From Micromonospora sp. C28SCA-DRY-2 (GTDB lineage Bacteria; Actinomycetota; Actinomycetes; Mycobacteriales; Micromonosporaceae), in contig NZ_JAUMKD010000002.1 in NCBI RefSeq assembly GCF_030519475.1, positions 62,001 to 126,000 on the forward strand: DNA of 64,000 nucleotides, read 5' to 3'. Below, one piece after another: positions 34,201 through 43,130 of the stretch (its first letter is position 1; each line of letters begins with the position of its first letter). The notes below the pieces were generated by a model that made no database searches, had not been told where the DNA came from, and worked only from the letters and a program-made list of their open reading frames with translations. The translations under genes were made by a program, and so were the position numbers.

Positions 34201-35441
34201 GCGATCCCACCGTCGAGCAGGTGATCACCCGGGTCCACCGCGAGGAGTGGGCGCGGGTGGTCGCCGGTCTCGCGCGCCGTTTCGGTGACCTCGACGTCGC
34301 CGAGGAAGCGACGGCAGAGGCGTTCCTGGCGGCGGCGGAGCGGTGGCCGCGCGAGGGCGTACCGCCCAACCCCGGCGGTTGGCTCGCCACCACCGCGACC
34401 CGCAAGGCGATCGATCGGCTCCGTCGCGAATCGCAGCGCGACGCCAAGCACCAGGCGGCCCGGATGGTGTACGACGACACCCCTCCTGAGCCGACCGGTC
34501 CGGTCGAGGACGACCGGCTCAGACTGGTCTTCACCTGCTGCCACCCCGCGCTCGCGATGGAGGCCCGGGTGGCGCTCACCCTGCGCCTGCTCGGCGGCCT
34601 CACCGTCCCCGAGATCGCCCGCGCCTTCCTGGTGCAGGAGACCACGATGGCGCGACGGATCACCCGCGCCAAGGCGAAGATCAAAGCGGCACACATTCCC
34701 TACCGGGTGCCCTCGGCCGACGACGTCCGCGAGCGGCTCGCCGGTGTGCTCGCGGTCGTCTATCTCGTCTTCAACGAGGGCTATCTCGCCAGCGCGGGAA
34801 ACGACCCGGTGCGCGTCGACCTCACCGACGAGGCGATCCGCCTCGGCCGCCTGCTCCGAACTCTCCTCCCGGACGACGGCGAGGTGGCCGGCCTGCTTGC
34901 CCTGATGCTGCTCACCGACGCCCGGCGGCTGGCGCGCGTGTCCCGCACCGGAGAGCTGGTGACTCTCGGCGAGCAGGACCGCGGCGCATGGAACCGCACC
35001 CAGATCGCCGAGGGCGCCGCCCTGGTCCGCGAGCGGGTCAAGGCGGTGGCGGCCGGCGGTGACCCACCCGGGCGCTACCAGCTGCAGGCCGCGATCAACG
35101 TGGTCCACACGGCTGCCCCGTCCGCCCGGGACACCGACTGGTCCTCGATCGTCGCCCTCTACGGGCGCCTGGTGCGGCTCGACCCCTCACCGGTCGTGCG
35201 GCTCAACCGGGCGGTCGCGGTCGCCGAGGTCGACGGTCCCGGGGTCGGGCTCGCCGAGATCGACCGGCTCGCCGCCGTCCTCGACGGCTACCACGCCTTC
35301 CACGCCGCGCGCGCCGACCTGCTGCGGCGGCTCGGGCGCGGCGGCGAGTCGCGGGCGGCCTACGACCGGGCCATCGGTCTTGCCGGCAACCCCGCCGAGC
35401 GGGCCTACCTCACCCGCCGCCGCGACCAGCTCGCCGGCTGA
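34197..35441 (+). CDS. ECF42-type RNA polymerase sigma factor with C-terminal extension
   Basis: A 414-residue sigma factor. Residues about 10-75 form region 2 (WARVVAGLARRFGDLDVAEE, and GGWLATTATRKAIDRLRRES at 2.4), and about 110-165 form region 4 (LRLLGGLTVPEIARAFLVQE, the promoter -35-binding helix). The C-terminal 250 residues are the helical TPR-like extension typical of the ECF42 group, which lacks a classical anti-sigma factor and is usually encoded with DGPF proteins, as here. It is expected to recognise the shared promoter block upstream of the operon and of the reductase-like gene. GTG start in a GTGA overlap. Confidence 0.92.
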   Translation: MSDPTVEQVITRVHREEWARVVAGLARRFGDLDVAEEATAEAFLAAAERWPREGVPPNPGGWLATTATRKAIDRLRRESQRDAKHQAARMVYDDTPPEPTGPVEDDRLRLVFTCCHPALAMEARVALTLRLLGGLTVPEIARAFLVQETTMARRITRAKAKIKAAHIPYRVPSADDVRERLAGVLAVVYLVFNEGYLASAGNDPVRVDLTDEAIRLGRLLRTLLPDDGEVAGLLALMLLTDARRLARVSRTGELVTLGEQDRGAWNRTQIAEGAALVRERVKAVAAGGDPPGRYQLQAAINVVHTAAPSARDTDWSSIVALYGRLVRLDPSPVVRLNRAVAVAEVDGPGVGLAEIDRLAAVLDGYHAFHAARADLLRRLGRGGESRAAYDRAIGLAGNPAERAYLTRRRDQLAG

Positions 35442-35529
35442 TCGGCTCCGACGCGCGCTTGCGCTGTCGCAGCGCACGAGTTCTGCGGTGCGGTGTGCCG
35501 TCACCTGCTCCCGTCGGGCCCGTGCGGGG

Positions 35530-35655
35530 TCACCGCCGGGACCTCAACACGGTGCGCAGCTGATCAGCGTCGATCTTCAGGAAGACGTCGCCGGCGCGCA
35601 GGGTCGCGCGCTCGTCATGGGCGACGACGACCTCGACCTTCTCCACGTCGGCCAT
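35530..35655 (-). pseudogene. N-terminal fragment of an APH-type phosphotransferase
   Basis: A 41-codon stub reading MADVEKVEVVVAHDERATLR then AGDVFLKIDADQLR before the frame becomes unrelated and stops. The segment VVVAHxERATLRxGDVFLKIDAD is the typical start of a group of actinobacterial aminoglycoside phosphotransferase-like proteins. The rest of the gene, including the catalytic HxD loop, is gone, so it is gene debris. Confidence 0.6.
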
Positions 35656-36021
35656 CGTCACGGGGATGACCACCGACGTCACCCGCTTTGTCGCCCGCGA
35701 CCGGGCGGCTGACCGCGTCCCGCTGCCCGGCGGCCTCGTGCGCCGCCGACCGCTGACGGGTCGAGCGCCGCCTCGGTCCGCCGGGCCTCGGCACGCGGAT
35801 CGTGGAGTCCGAGCGGCATGTCGTCGCGGTCGGTGACCTCCGTGGCCCGACTCCGTCAGGGTCGACGACGGAGCCGGGCGTTCACCGCAGTCTCCGGTGT
35901 CGGGCCGACCCTGACCGTCGTTCGCGCCCGGTCATCAGCGACCGCGCGCGCAGCGCCGCGTGATGCGGTCCGGGGCAGGGCCACCGTGCCCTCGGCCCTG
36001 GCTCGGGCCCGCGGCGGCGGC
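35656..36021. other. 366-bp non-coding or decayed stretch
   Basis: No reading frame with family resemblance could be supported between the phosphotransferase remnant and the DUF1062 gene. Short pieces look coding-like but are in shifting frames, consistent with gene debris. Confidence 0.4.
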
Positions 36022-36565
36022 TCACCGCGGGACGAACGAGAAGTCCCGGTGCGTGCTGCGGTCGACCGGAATGCCGATCGTGACCCGGCGAGCGGCCTCC
36101 GCGTGGCTGGTGCCCAACCCTCTGGGCGAGGAGCCGTTCGGAACGAACGGGCACGGGCTGGCCGACGATGACCGGAGCCTGGACGGGCCAGGGGCTGTCG
36201 GGTGGGGTCGGGGCGAGCAGTTCCCGGCTCGGCTCCCACTTCAGCGCGAGCCGGTTGCGTTGGGCGATCAGCGGGTCGAGTAGGACGCGGGCGACGAGGG
36301 CAGCGGAGTTACGGAGGTAGCCGCACAGAAGGACCGGATCCAGGCACCGGACCGGGACGCGATCGTGGACGGTGACTCTGCTGGTGCGGTCGCAGGACAC
36401 GCAGCCGACCAGGAGCCAGACGTCGACGAGTTTGCCGTTGGCACTGACCCGGAACGTCCCGTCGCCGGCGAGGCCGGAACGGCAGTGGACGCAGGCGAAC
36501 GCGAGCAGGGGAGGGCGCGTGCGCCACACGGTCCAGGACAACACGATATGAGGACGCGTAGACAT
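36022..36565 (-). pseudogene. DUF1062 protein gene, frameshifted
   Basis: The N-terminal 140 residues match DUF1062 proteins: FACVHCRSGLAGDGTFRVSA-NGKLVDVWLL and the following CVSCD. After SERLLAQ the frame would turn into unrelated sequence, but skipping one G at about 36118-36120 restores RLGTSHAEAARRVTIGIPVD and RSTHRDFSFVPR with a stop at 36022-36024, giving about 180 residues in line with the family. One extra base in a GGG run, either a true mutation or a sequence error. Cys pairs suggest a zinc ribbon. Function unknown. Confidence 0.75.
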
Positions 36566-36809
36566 GATCTCTCTTCAGACCTGACGGAAGGCATGGGAAA
36601 GGAGCCGACGGCAACGTCGGCGACCGATGCGCGGGGAAGGTGTCAGTTCTAGAGAGCAGGCGGCGTCACGCGGGGTGAAGTCCTCTCGTGATGGGTCGGA
36701 GCAGCAGGTCCGGTGACAAGCTAGGGCGGGACGGCTCGGCGAGGCCACCGGTTTTCCTGGCGCCGAGCAGTGAGCGGCGGGGTCTCGGGCCGGCTTGACA
36801 GCCCCCTGG

Positions 36810-37373
36810 TTAGCGGCCGAGCGAGCGGTAACGGAGGTGAAGGACGCCGTTTCGGAATCGACGCTCGTCGAGGAGCGCGAAGTCGGCGCGCACGCCAGTA
36901 GGCAGCCCCGGCTTGCCGCCTCCGACGGCCGCGGGCCAGACGAACAACTGGCACTCGTCAACCAGTCCAGCCCGCATGGCTTGCGCCGCCAGGTTGGCGC
37001 CGCCAATGGTGATGTCACTGCCGGCCGTCACCTTCAGCCGCTGTACGGCGGCCGGGTCGAAACGGCGCTCCAAGCTGGTGGCGGCCGTTGACACCGCGGT
37101 GAGAGTCGTGGAGTAGACGACCTTGTTCGCCGCCTGCCAGGCGCTCGCGAAGTCAGCCATGAGGCCGGACTGCGCGGCTAGCGCAGCGTCGGTTTCCCAG
37201 ACGGCCATCGACTCGTACAGGCGCCGCCCGTAAAGGAAAGTACCCACCGACCGCAGGAGGTCGGTGGTGAACGCGAATACCTCCTCGTCGGGCGGGAACC
37301 AGTCGAAGGCTCCGCTGTCGTCCTCAATATAGCCGTCGAGCGACACATTGGTCACGTAGATCAGCTTTGCCAT
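36810..37373 (-). CDS. dihydrofolate reductase family protein (RibD C-terminal-like)
   Basis: A 187-residue protein of the DHFR/RibD_C superfamily. MAKLIYVTNVSLDGYIEDDS starts the NADPH-binding fold, and DITIGGANLAAQAMRAGLVD then ECQLFVWPAAVGGGKPGLPT are the conserved GG-loop and product-side motifs. Such genes recur near ECF42-type sigma loci. The ATG at 37373 is supported by homology. Upstream, about 105-150 bp away, is a copy of the promoter-like block found before the YciI operon, suggesting control by the same sigma factor. Confidence 0.9.
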   Translation of the reverse strand: MAKLIYVTNVSLDGYIEDDSGAFDWFPPDEEVFAFTTDLLRSVGTFLYGRRLYESMAVWETDAALAAQSGLMADFASAWQAANKVVYSTTLTAVSTAATSLERRFDPAAVQRLKVTAGSDITIGGANLAAQAMRAGLVDECQLFVWPAAVGGGKPGLPTGVRADFALLDERRFRNGVLHLRYRSLGR

Positions 37374-37476
37374 GCCTCTACCTTTCGGTCCCGATGGGGA
37401 GGTCACCTTCGCCCGCTGGCCGGTTGAGCAGCACGTCTGTTCCGGGATCGGGCAGGCGTCTCCCGCCTCTCGCCCG

Positions 37477-37527
37477 TTCCACGAACGACTCGGCCCGGAT
37501 CCGACGCCATTCCGAGAAAAAGTTCCA
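37477..37527 (-). promoter_or_regulatory. promoter-like block upstream of the DHFR-like gene (copy B)
   Basis: On the minus strand: GGAACTTTTT, then ATGGCGTCG (37511-37503), a 14-bp spacer and CGTTCGTGGAAC (37488-37477). Nearly the same as copy A upstream of the YciI operon, with identical spacing between the two conserved halves. Consistent with a shared ECF-type promoter; the coordinated function of both genes is inferred. Confidence 0.6.
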
Positions 37528-37693
37528 CGGGATCCTCGGCTGGCCGGTCGTCGAGCTGCTCGTCCGTAACCGAACGCCCATTCCGCGAGCTCGCCGTCCC
37601 GGAAGGAGACGGCTGAGAGCTGGTGGGGCGGGAGTGTGCCGCGGGCTCTCGCGCTGCGCTACCTAGCCGCCGGGGATATGCCAGTGCGACGAG

Positions 37694-37918
37694 CTGGGCG
37701 TTCCGCCGCACATCGTGCAGGCCATCGCCCGGCACGCCGATGTGACGATCACCCTGAAGGTCGACTCGCACGCCAGCCTCGGCGCCATGCGTCAGGCACT
37801 GGCTGTCACGTGCCGCACCGTTAGTTTGGAAGGTGCCTTGATCTGCCGGCACGCGCTCGCGGCGGCACTGGTGATCGGGTGGCCTTCCTCCCGGACAGTC
37901 ACGGCTCGGAGCTGGTAG
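37694..37918 (+). pseudogene. C-terminal remnant of a tyrosine recombinase (copy 1)
   Basis: The reading frame LGVPPHIVQAIARHADVTIT then LKVDSHASLGAMRQALAVTC matches the end of phage-type tyrosine recombinases (helix before and around the catalytic Tyr). The Tyr position of the second copy (VYSHANL) is Asp here (VDSHASL), so it could not be catalytic. About 107 bp (37694-37800) align with 39118-39224 at roughly 93% identity; the frame then runs into unrelated sequence to a stop at 37918. No N-terminal or core domain is present. Confidence 0.65.
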
Positions 37919-38023
37919 GAGCTGCTGTTGACCCTTGTTGACCGACCTCACGGGCACGTAACGGGCATGACCGGCTCTCCGCCACCACCGACACCCTGTT
38001 CGTGATCGCCGCGGCTGTGCGGC

Positions 38024-38731
38024 CTACTGGTACGTCGGCGGCAGATACCGCTCCCGGCCGCTCTGCTCAGTCGTCTTCGTGAACCCGGCCGCCTCCAGGA
38101 TCGCAGCGAACTTAGCCCGTCTGCGTCGACGAATGGAGACCAAAAATAGGGTGACAGACATCAGCGCCGCCCAGGCGACGGCGGCGACAGCCGCGGCGGC
38201 GGTGGGGGGCGTCCCTCCTAGCCCGAGCCGCACACCGAGGATCGCGCACAGCACGGTGAGGACGACATAGAGGAGCCACGTTCGCTGCTTGTCGTCGTTC
38301 CAGCCCTCAAGGTCGTAGCTGATACGGGCCTTGAACAGATCCAGCACGTCGGCAGGCACGGGGGGCAGTGCGCCCCCGGTGGAAGCATCCGGGTACTGCA
38401 CTCGGTTCCGCTCGGCCCTTTCGCGGGCCTGCGGACGGGGGTCGGGTACGAAGAACAGCTGCGGTCCGTTGCGGTGTCGCTGCCGTGTGTCCGTGTACGC
38501 GTAACCGAATTGCTCGGCAACAGCGGCCATAAGGGCGAGTGAGCGCAACGTGGCCACCTGCTCGACCTCCACCGGCTGCCCGCCGGCCATCTTCCGCAAC
38601 ATTTTCCGCACGTGCCGCTGTCCCACCAGCGATCCCCCATCACATCGTTGATCAGACTCGCACAGCCTCTCGCCCGGGAAAGGCCGGAGGTCCACCCACC
38701 AGTGCCACGGTCTCGGTTTGAGCTGAGCCAC
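38024..38731 (-). CDS. hypothetical membrane protein in the integrase-flanked segment
   Basis: A 235-residue protein. A hydrophilic N-terminal domain (about 1-140) is rich in Arg/Glu and contains VLDLFKARISYDLEGWNDDK; then two close membrane helices (WLLYVVLTVLCAILGVRLGL and AVAAVAWAALMSVTLFLVSI) and a short basic cytoplasmic tail. No family recognised. It lies between two recombinase remnants, so it is probably cargo of an old integrated element. Starts at GTG 38731. Confidence 0.65.
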   Translation of the reverse strand: MAQLKPRPWHWWVDLRPFPGERLCESDQRCDGGSLVGQRHVRKMLRKMAGGQPVEVEQVATLRSLALMAAVAEQFGYAYTDTRQRHRNGPQLFFVPDPRPQARERAERNRVQYPDASTGGALPPVPADVLDLFKARISYDLEGWNDDKQRTWLLYVVLTVLCAILGVRLGLGGTPPTAAAAVAAVAWAALMSVTLFLVSIRRRRRAKFAAILEAAGFTKTTEQSGRERYLPPTYQ

Positions 38732-38983
38732 CGTAGCGGGTTCGAGACGTGCCGCAGGGAAGCGGGCCGCCGCTCGGCCCCCATGTCAAGCGGGCCTTGA
38801 CGGCTCGTGCGGGCGCTGCCGGAACAGACTGGGTCGGCTCTCGTGTCGCGGAGCGTACCCCCGGCGGACACCGCCACAGTGACGCAGTTGACCCAGCCTC
38901 GCCCGGCACGAACGCGGCTCCCAGGGTCGGAGCTGGCCACCCCGCCGCCGGCTGCTGCACCGGCCGAACCGCTCCGCGCCTAG

Positions 38984-39253
38984 GTCACCGAGCCGGCACC
39001 GCCGGCCGCCATCGCCGCACCCGAACCGACACCTATCGCCGCGCTGCGCGAGAAGGCCGGCTGCCCCGACGTCCGGCTACACGACCTGCGGCACACCGTC
39101 GTGTCCTTGCTGATGGGGCTGGGCGTTCCGCCGCACATCGTCCAGGCCATCGCCCGGCACGCCGATGCGAAGATCACTCTGAAGGTCTACTCGCACGCCA
39201 ACCTCGACGCCATGCGTCAGGCACTCGGCAAGCTCGACGGGCGGCTCTCGTGA
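38984..39253 (+). pseudogene. C-terminal remnant of a tyrosine recombinase (copy 2) next to tRNA-Val
   Basis: Reads about 89 residues: ALREKAGCPDVRLHDLRHTV keeps the HxLRH box of tyrosine recombinases, and ITLKVYSHANLDAMRQALGK carries the catalytic Tyr. The N-terminal arm-binding and the first catalytic Arg region are missing, and an in-frame TAG (38981-38983) closes the frame upstream. The stop lies 60 bp from the 3' end of tRNA-Val, the usual place for an integrase of an element that inserted in that tRNA. Hence a decayed tRNA-associated element. Confidence 0.75.
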
Positions 39254-39313
39254 ACACCGTTGCTGTCATCGGCCGGTTCTCTGATCTTGTGGCCGGCGTT
39301 GGTGCTGATGAGG

Positions 39314-39388
39314 TGGTGGGCGCGGCAGGTTTCGAACCTGCGACCCCTCGCTTGTAAGGCGAGTGCTCTCCCACTGAGCTACGCGCCC
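39314..39388 (-). tRNA. tRNA-Val (anticodon UAC)
   Basis: Cloverleaf read on the minus strand: 7-bp acceptor GGGCGCG/CGCGCCC, D arm AGCTCAGTGGGAGAGC, anticodon stem CTCGC/GCGAG closing loop CTTACAA (anticodon TAC, valine), and T arm GCAGGTTCGAAACCTGC. Discriminator A and an encoded CCA end at 39314. An integrase remnant abuts its 3' end. Confidence 0.97.
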
Positions 39389-39467
39389 GGAACGCCCGTA
39401 CGGGGCCGGAGGTTGGCAAGCTTACCCTGCCCGCCACCGGCCCGGTCGCACGGCGTGCCCGACCGGG

Positions 39468-39935
39468 TCAGGCCCCCGCGGCCTCGGCCAGTGCCTTGCG
39501 CCACGCCTGCTGGTCGCGCGCCTCGCCCGGGCCGTTGTGTTCGGCGAAGCGGACCACGCCGGCCTTGTCGATCACGAAAGTGCCCCGGTCGGCGAAGCCG
39601 GCGGTCTCGTTGAAGACGCCGTACGCCCGGGCGACCGCGCCGTGCGGCCAGAAGTCGGCCAGCAGCGGGAACTGGTAGCCCTCCCGGTCGGCCCAGACCT
39701 TGTGGCTGTAGACCGAGTCGACGCTGACGGTCAGCACCTGGATGTCGTCGTTGACGTAGTCGTCGAGGTTGTCCCGCACCTCGGCCAGTTCGCCCTGGCA
39801 GGTGCCGGTGAAGGCGAGCGGGTAGAAGACCAGCAGCACGGTACGCCGGCCGCGGAAGTCCGCGAGCCGCACCTCCTGGTTGTTCTGGTCCTTCAGCACG
39901 AAGTCCGGCGCCTCGGCGCCCACCTCGATCGGCAT
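39468..39935 (-). CDS. ahpE: peroxiredoxin (AhpE-like, 1-Cys type)
   Basis: A 155-residue peroxiredoxin that reduces hydroperoxides at a single peroxidatic Cys. The motif PLAFTGTCQGEL places C46 after the usual P-x-x-x-T context, and no resolving Cys is apparent, matching M. tuberculosis AhpE (Rv2238c). In that genome it also lies near the DUF3052 gene and aceE, as here. Starts at ATG 39935; the longer upstream frame is a shadow. Confidence 0.92.
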   Translation of the reverse strand: MPIEVGAEAPDFVLKDQNNQEVRLADFRGRRTVLLVFYPLAFTGTCQGELAEVRDNLDDYVNDDIQVLTVSVDSVYSHKVWADREGYQFPLLADFWPHGAVARAYGVFNETAGFADRGTFVIDKAGVVRFAEHNGPGEARDQQAWRKALAEAAGA

Positions 39936-40050
39936 GCCAGCTCCTGGGTTCGAAGTCGGGGTCGGCGCCCAGCCTGTCACACCCGGCGGCGGCCGGATCG
40001 GGCCGCCGGGCGGTGCCGCCGGCAGCCGCTGCCGGACGGGCGGGGTGTGC

Positions 40051-40488
40051 CTACTTCCGGCTCTTGGCGCCGCGACGCAGCACGAGCCGGGCGCCGCTCC
40101 AGTCCCGGCCGGCGTTGACGGTCGAGGTCTGCTGGAGGCCGGCGGTGGGTGCGGACTCGGCGATCTCGCTCGGCTCGACGTGCCCCTCGCGCCCCGCCTT
40201 GGGCGTGAGCAGCCACACGACACCGTTGTCGGCCAGCGGGCCGAGGGCGTCGACGAGGAGTTCGAAGAGATCACCGTCGCCGTCGCGGTACCAGACCAGC
40301 ACCGCGTCGACCACCTCGTCGGTGTCCTCGTCGACCAGCTCTCCACAGCGGTCGGTCAGGGCGTCCCGGAGATCCTGGTCGACGTCGTCGTCGTACCCCA
40401 TCTCCATGACGACCATCCCCGGCTCGATCCCGAACCGGTCCGCCAGGCTGCGTACCCCGTCGGCGGCCTGACCAGCGGTCGCGCTCAC
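40051..40488 (-). CDS. DUF3052 family protein
   Basis: A 145-residue DUF3052 protein (Rv2239c-like). The segment RFGIEPGMVVMEMGYDDDVD is conserved at the start and GPLADNGVVWLLTPKAGREG in the middle. Function unknown; conserved beside aceE/ahpE in actinobacteria. GAGGAGG precedes the GTG at 40488 by 9 nt; an upstream ATG at 40554 would add 22 residues that look like leader sequence. Confidence 0.88.
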   Translation of the reverse strand: MSATAGQAADGVRSLADRFGIEPGMVVMEMGYDDDVDQDLRDALTDRCGELVDEDTDEVVDAVLVWYRDGDGDLFELLVDALGPLADNGVVWLLTPKAGREGHVEPSEIAESAPTAGLQQTSTVNAGRDWSGARLVLRRGAKSRK

Positions 40489-40598
40489 TGTCGCGTGCCT
40501 CCTCATCTCATCCCTGCCAGCGACGTCGGCGACGCCGTCAGGCAAAGTCCACACAGTTGTGGCTCCCCGCGCAAGTGGCGCACCGGGTGGAACGGAAT

Positions 40599-43079
40599 TT
40601 ACCGTGCCAGGAGCGTACGGGCACCCTGGGTAATGGCTTCCTCGGAGACCAGAACCTGACGTGCCGCCGGACCTAATGGTACAAACGAGTCAACTCCGGC
40701 AACTCGCCGCGCCGCCCCGACATATCCGGCATCGACCAGAGCGGCGATCACCCCCTCGCCGACCCCGCCGGAGCGGCGGGTCTCGTCCACCACCAGCACC
40801 CGGCCGGTCGCGGCCGCCTCCCGGATGATGTCCGCCACCGGCAGCGGCGCCAGCCAGCGCAGGTCCACCACCCGGGTGCCGATCCCCTCGTCCGCGAGCG
40901 TCGCGGCCGCGCGCAGCGACATCCGTACGCCGTTACCGAAGGTGATGATCGTGATGTCCTCGGCCGAGCCGACGCCGTAGACCCGGGCCCGCCCGATCGG
41001 CACGTGCCCGCTCACCCAGGCGCCCGGCTCGGGATAGCCGGCCAGCCACTCCCCGTCGCCCTCGGCGTAGAGGTCGCGGGTGTGGTAGAGCGCGATCGGC
41101 TCCAGGAAGACGCAGACGCTGCCGTCCACCGCCGCGCTGGCCAGGCAGGTCCGCAGCATGGGCGCGGCGTCGTCCGGCCGCGCCGGCACCGCGATCACCA
41201 GCCCCGGCACGTCCCGGAGTACGGCCACCGAGTTGTCGTTGTGGAAGTGCCCGCCGAAGCCCTCCTGGTACGCCAGCCCGGCCACCCGCACCACCATCGG
41301 ATTGCGGAACGCCCCCTGCGAGAAGAACTGCATGGTGGCCGCCTCGCCGCGCAGCTGGTCCTCGGCGTTGTGCAGGTACGCCAGGTACTGGATCTCCGGC
41401 ACCGGCAGCATCCCGGCCAGTCCGGCGCCCAGCCCGAGCCCGAGCACCGAGGTCTCGTCGAGCAGCGTGTCGAAGACCCGGGCCGCCCCGAACCGGTCCC
41501 GCAGCCCCTTGGTCACCCCGTACACCCCGCCCTTGGCGGCCACGTCCTCGCCGAAGACGGCCATCTGCGGGTGGTCGAGCATGCCGTCGGCGAGCGCGGC
41601 GTTGATGCTCTGCGCCAGCGTCAGCGGGCCGGCCAGCTCCGGCGGCTTGCCGCCGAACGACTCCGCCCGCGCGGCCGCGCCGGGGCCGCTGGCCCGGGCC
41701 GCCGCGTCGGCCACCGCCCGGGCCACCCGGACCGGCCGGCGGGGCGCGAGCGGGGCGACCACCTCGGCCGGGGCGGTCAGCTTCGGCTCGTCGAGCACCT
41801 CCTCGGCGATCCGCCGCACCCGCCAACCGATCTCGTCGTACCGGGCCAGCAGCTCCTCGCCGGTGGCCACGCCCGCCGAGACGAGCAGCCGCGCGGTGCC
41901 GACGACCGGGTCCCGCTCCAGGTCGGCGGCGATCTCCTCGGCCCCCCGGTACGCGGTCTCGACGTCCGCGCCGGCGTGCCCCATCAGCCGCACGGTGGAC
42001 AGGTGCAGCACCGCCGGCCGCCGGTGCCGGCGCACCCAGGCGGCCGCCTCCGCCGCCACCTCGTACGCCCGCGGCAGGTCGGTGCCGTCCGCGGCGAAGT
42101 AGCGGATCCCCGGCCTGGCCTGCAACGCGGTGGCCACCCAGCCCTTCGGCGAGCGGACGCTGATGCCCAGCCCGTTGTCCTCGCAGACGAAGAGCACGGG
42201 GATGCGCAGGCCGGTGTGGTCGTACCAGCCGGCGGTGTTGAACGCGGCGGTGGCGCTGGCGTGGTTGACCGAGGCGTCACCGAAGGAGCAGACCACGATG
42301 GCGTCCGGCGGCCAGGGCGCGTGCTCCGCGCCGCCGCCGCTGCCGATCCGCACCCCGGTGCCGGTGCGCCGCCCGGCCAGGTCCAGCCGGCGCAGCCGTT
42401 CCACCGCCAGCCCCATCCCCACGGCGCGCGGCAGGTGCGAGGCGATGGTCGAGGTGGTCGGCACGACCGCCAGGTCGGCGCGGCCGAAGACCTTGTGCCG
42501 GCCGCCGGCGATCGGCTCGCGCGCCGAGGCGACCATCCCGCGCAGCACGTCCCGCGCCGCCTCGGCGTACCCCCGGGCGAACGGCCGGTCCCCGGCGGGC
42601 CCGGCGGCGTCGTCGCCGCTGGGCGCACCACCGGCGCCCTCGTCGCCGGCGGGGTCCTCGGCGGCGGCGGGGGTGTCCGCCACGCTGCCCGCCGGGCCGG
42701 TCGCGCCCGGCGCGCCGGCGGGATCGGGACCGGCGGTGGCCTGCGCGGCCCGGACGCAGTAGAACGCGCCGGAGCGGTAGTGCAGCAGCGCCGGATCGGT
42801 GGCCCGGACGGCGGCGGCGACCGCGGCGTTGCCCTCGTGGCCGGCCGAGCCGATCGTGTAGTACCCCTCGCCGAAGCTGCGCAGCCAGCGCCCGGCGAGG
42901 TCGAGCTGCCGGCTGGTGACCTGCGCGTCGAACAGGTCGAGCGCCTGCGCGCCGGTCAGCGCCGCGCCGTCGGTGACGGGCTCGGCCGGGTCACGCCGCT
43001 GCTCCGGCGCGGCCAGCGCGGCCAGGGCCTCCCGGAGCCGGTCGTCGAGATTTTGCGGGGTGGTCACGTCGGACAGCAT
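40599..43079 (-). CDS. 2-oxoacid dehydrogenase E1 (fused alpha and beta subunits)
   Basis: An 826-residue fusion of thiamin-diphosphate-dependent E1 alpha (about 40-420, with a variable Ala/Pro/Gly insert near 110-165) and E1 beta (about 465-826). The TPP motif GDA...N is [20 protein letters not shown]; the beta part shows [20 protein letters not shown] and the transketolase C-terminal domain with [20 protein letters not shown]. Its acyl substrate may be a branched-chain oxoacid. No E2 or E3 genes sit beside it. It is separate from the homodimeric AceE in this window. Confidence 0.92.
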   Translation of the reverse strand: MLSDVTTPQNLDDRLREALAALAAPEQRRDPAEPVTDGAALTGAQALDLFDAQVTSRQLDLAGRWLRSFGEGYYTIGSAGHEGNAAVAAAVRATDPALLHYRSGAFYCVRAAQATAGPDPAGAPGATGPAGSVADTPAAAEDPAGDEGAGGAPSGDDAAGPAGDRPFARGYAEAARDVLRGMVASAREPIAGGRHKVFGRADLAVVPTTSTIASHLPRAVGMGLAVERLRRLDLAGRRTGTGVRIGSGGGAEHAPWPPDAIVVCSFGDASVNHASATAAFNTAGWYDHTGLRIPVLFVCEDNGLGISVRSPKGWVATALQARPGIRYFAADGTDLPRAYEVAAEAAAWVRRHRRPAVLHLSTVRLMGHAGADVETAYRGAEEIAADLERDPVVGTARLLVSAGVATGEELLARYDEIGWRVRRIAEEVLDEPKLTAPAEVVAPLAPRRPVRVARAVADAAARASGPGAAARAESFGGKPPELAGPLTLAQSINAALADGMLDHPQMAVFGEDVAAKGGVYGVTKGLRDRFGAARVFDTLLDETSVLGLGLGAGLAGMLPVPEIQYLAYLHNAEDQLRGEAATMQFFSQGAFRNPMVVRVAGLAYQEGFGGHFHNDNSVAVLRDVPGLVIAVPARPDDAAPMLRTCLASAAVDGSVCVFLEPIALYHTRDLYAEGDGEWLAGYPEPGAWVSGHVPIGRARVYGVGSAEDITIITFGNGVRMSLRAAATLADEGIGTRVVDLRWLAPLPVADIIREAAATGRVLVVDETRRSGGVGEGVIAALVDAGYVGAARRVAGVDSFVPLGPAARQVLVSEEAITQGARTLLAR

Positions 43080-43130
43080 TACCGACGGAAGGCCGGCTCG
43101 CCCAGTCGGACACGAACCGCGCGGGGCGGC

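Noticed and set aside
36566..36809. Possible mobile-intron or transposase fragment between DUF1062 and the DHFR-like gene
   Set aside because: No reading frame or structural motif could be matched; left unassigned.
39260..39613. ORF across tRNA-Val and the ahpE gene
   Set aside because: It runs through the tRNA and is antisense to the peroxiredoxin gene.
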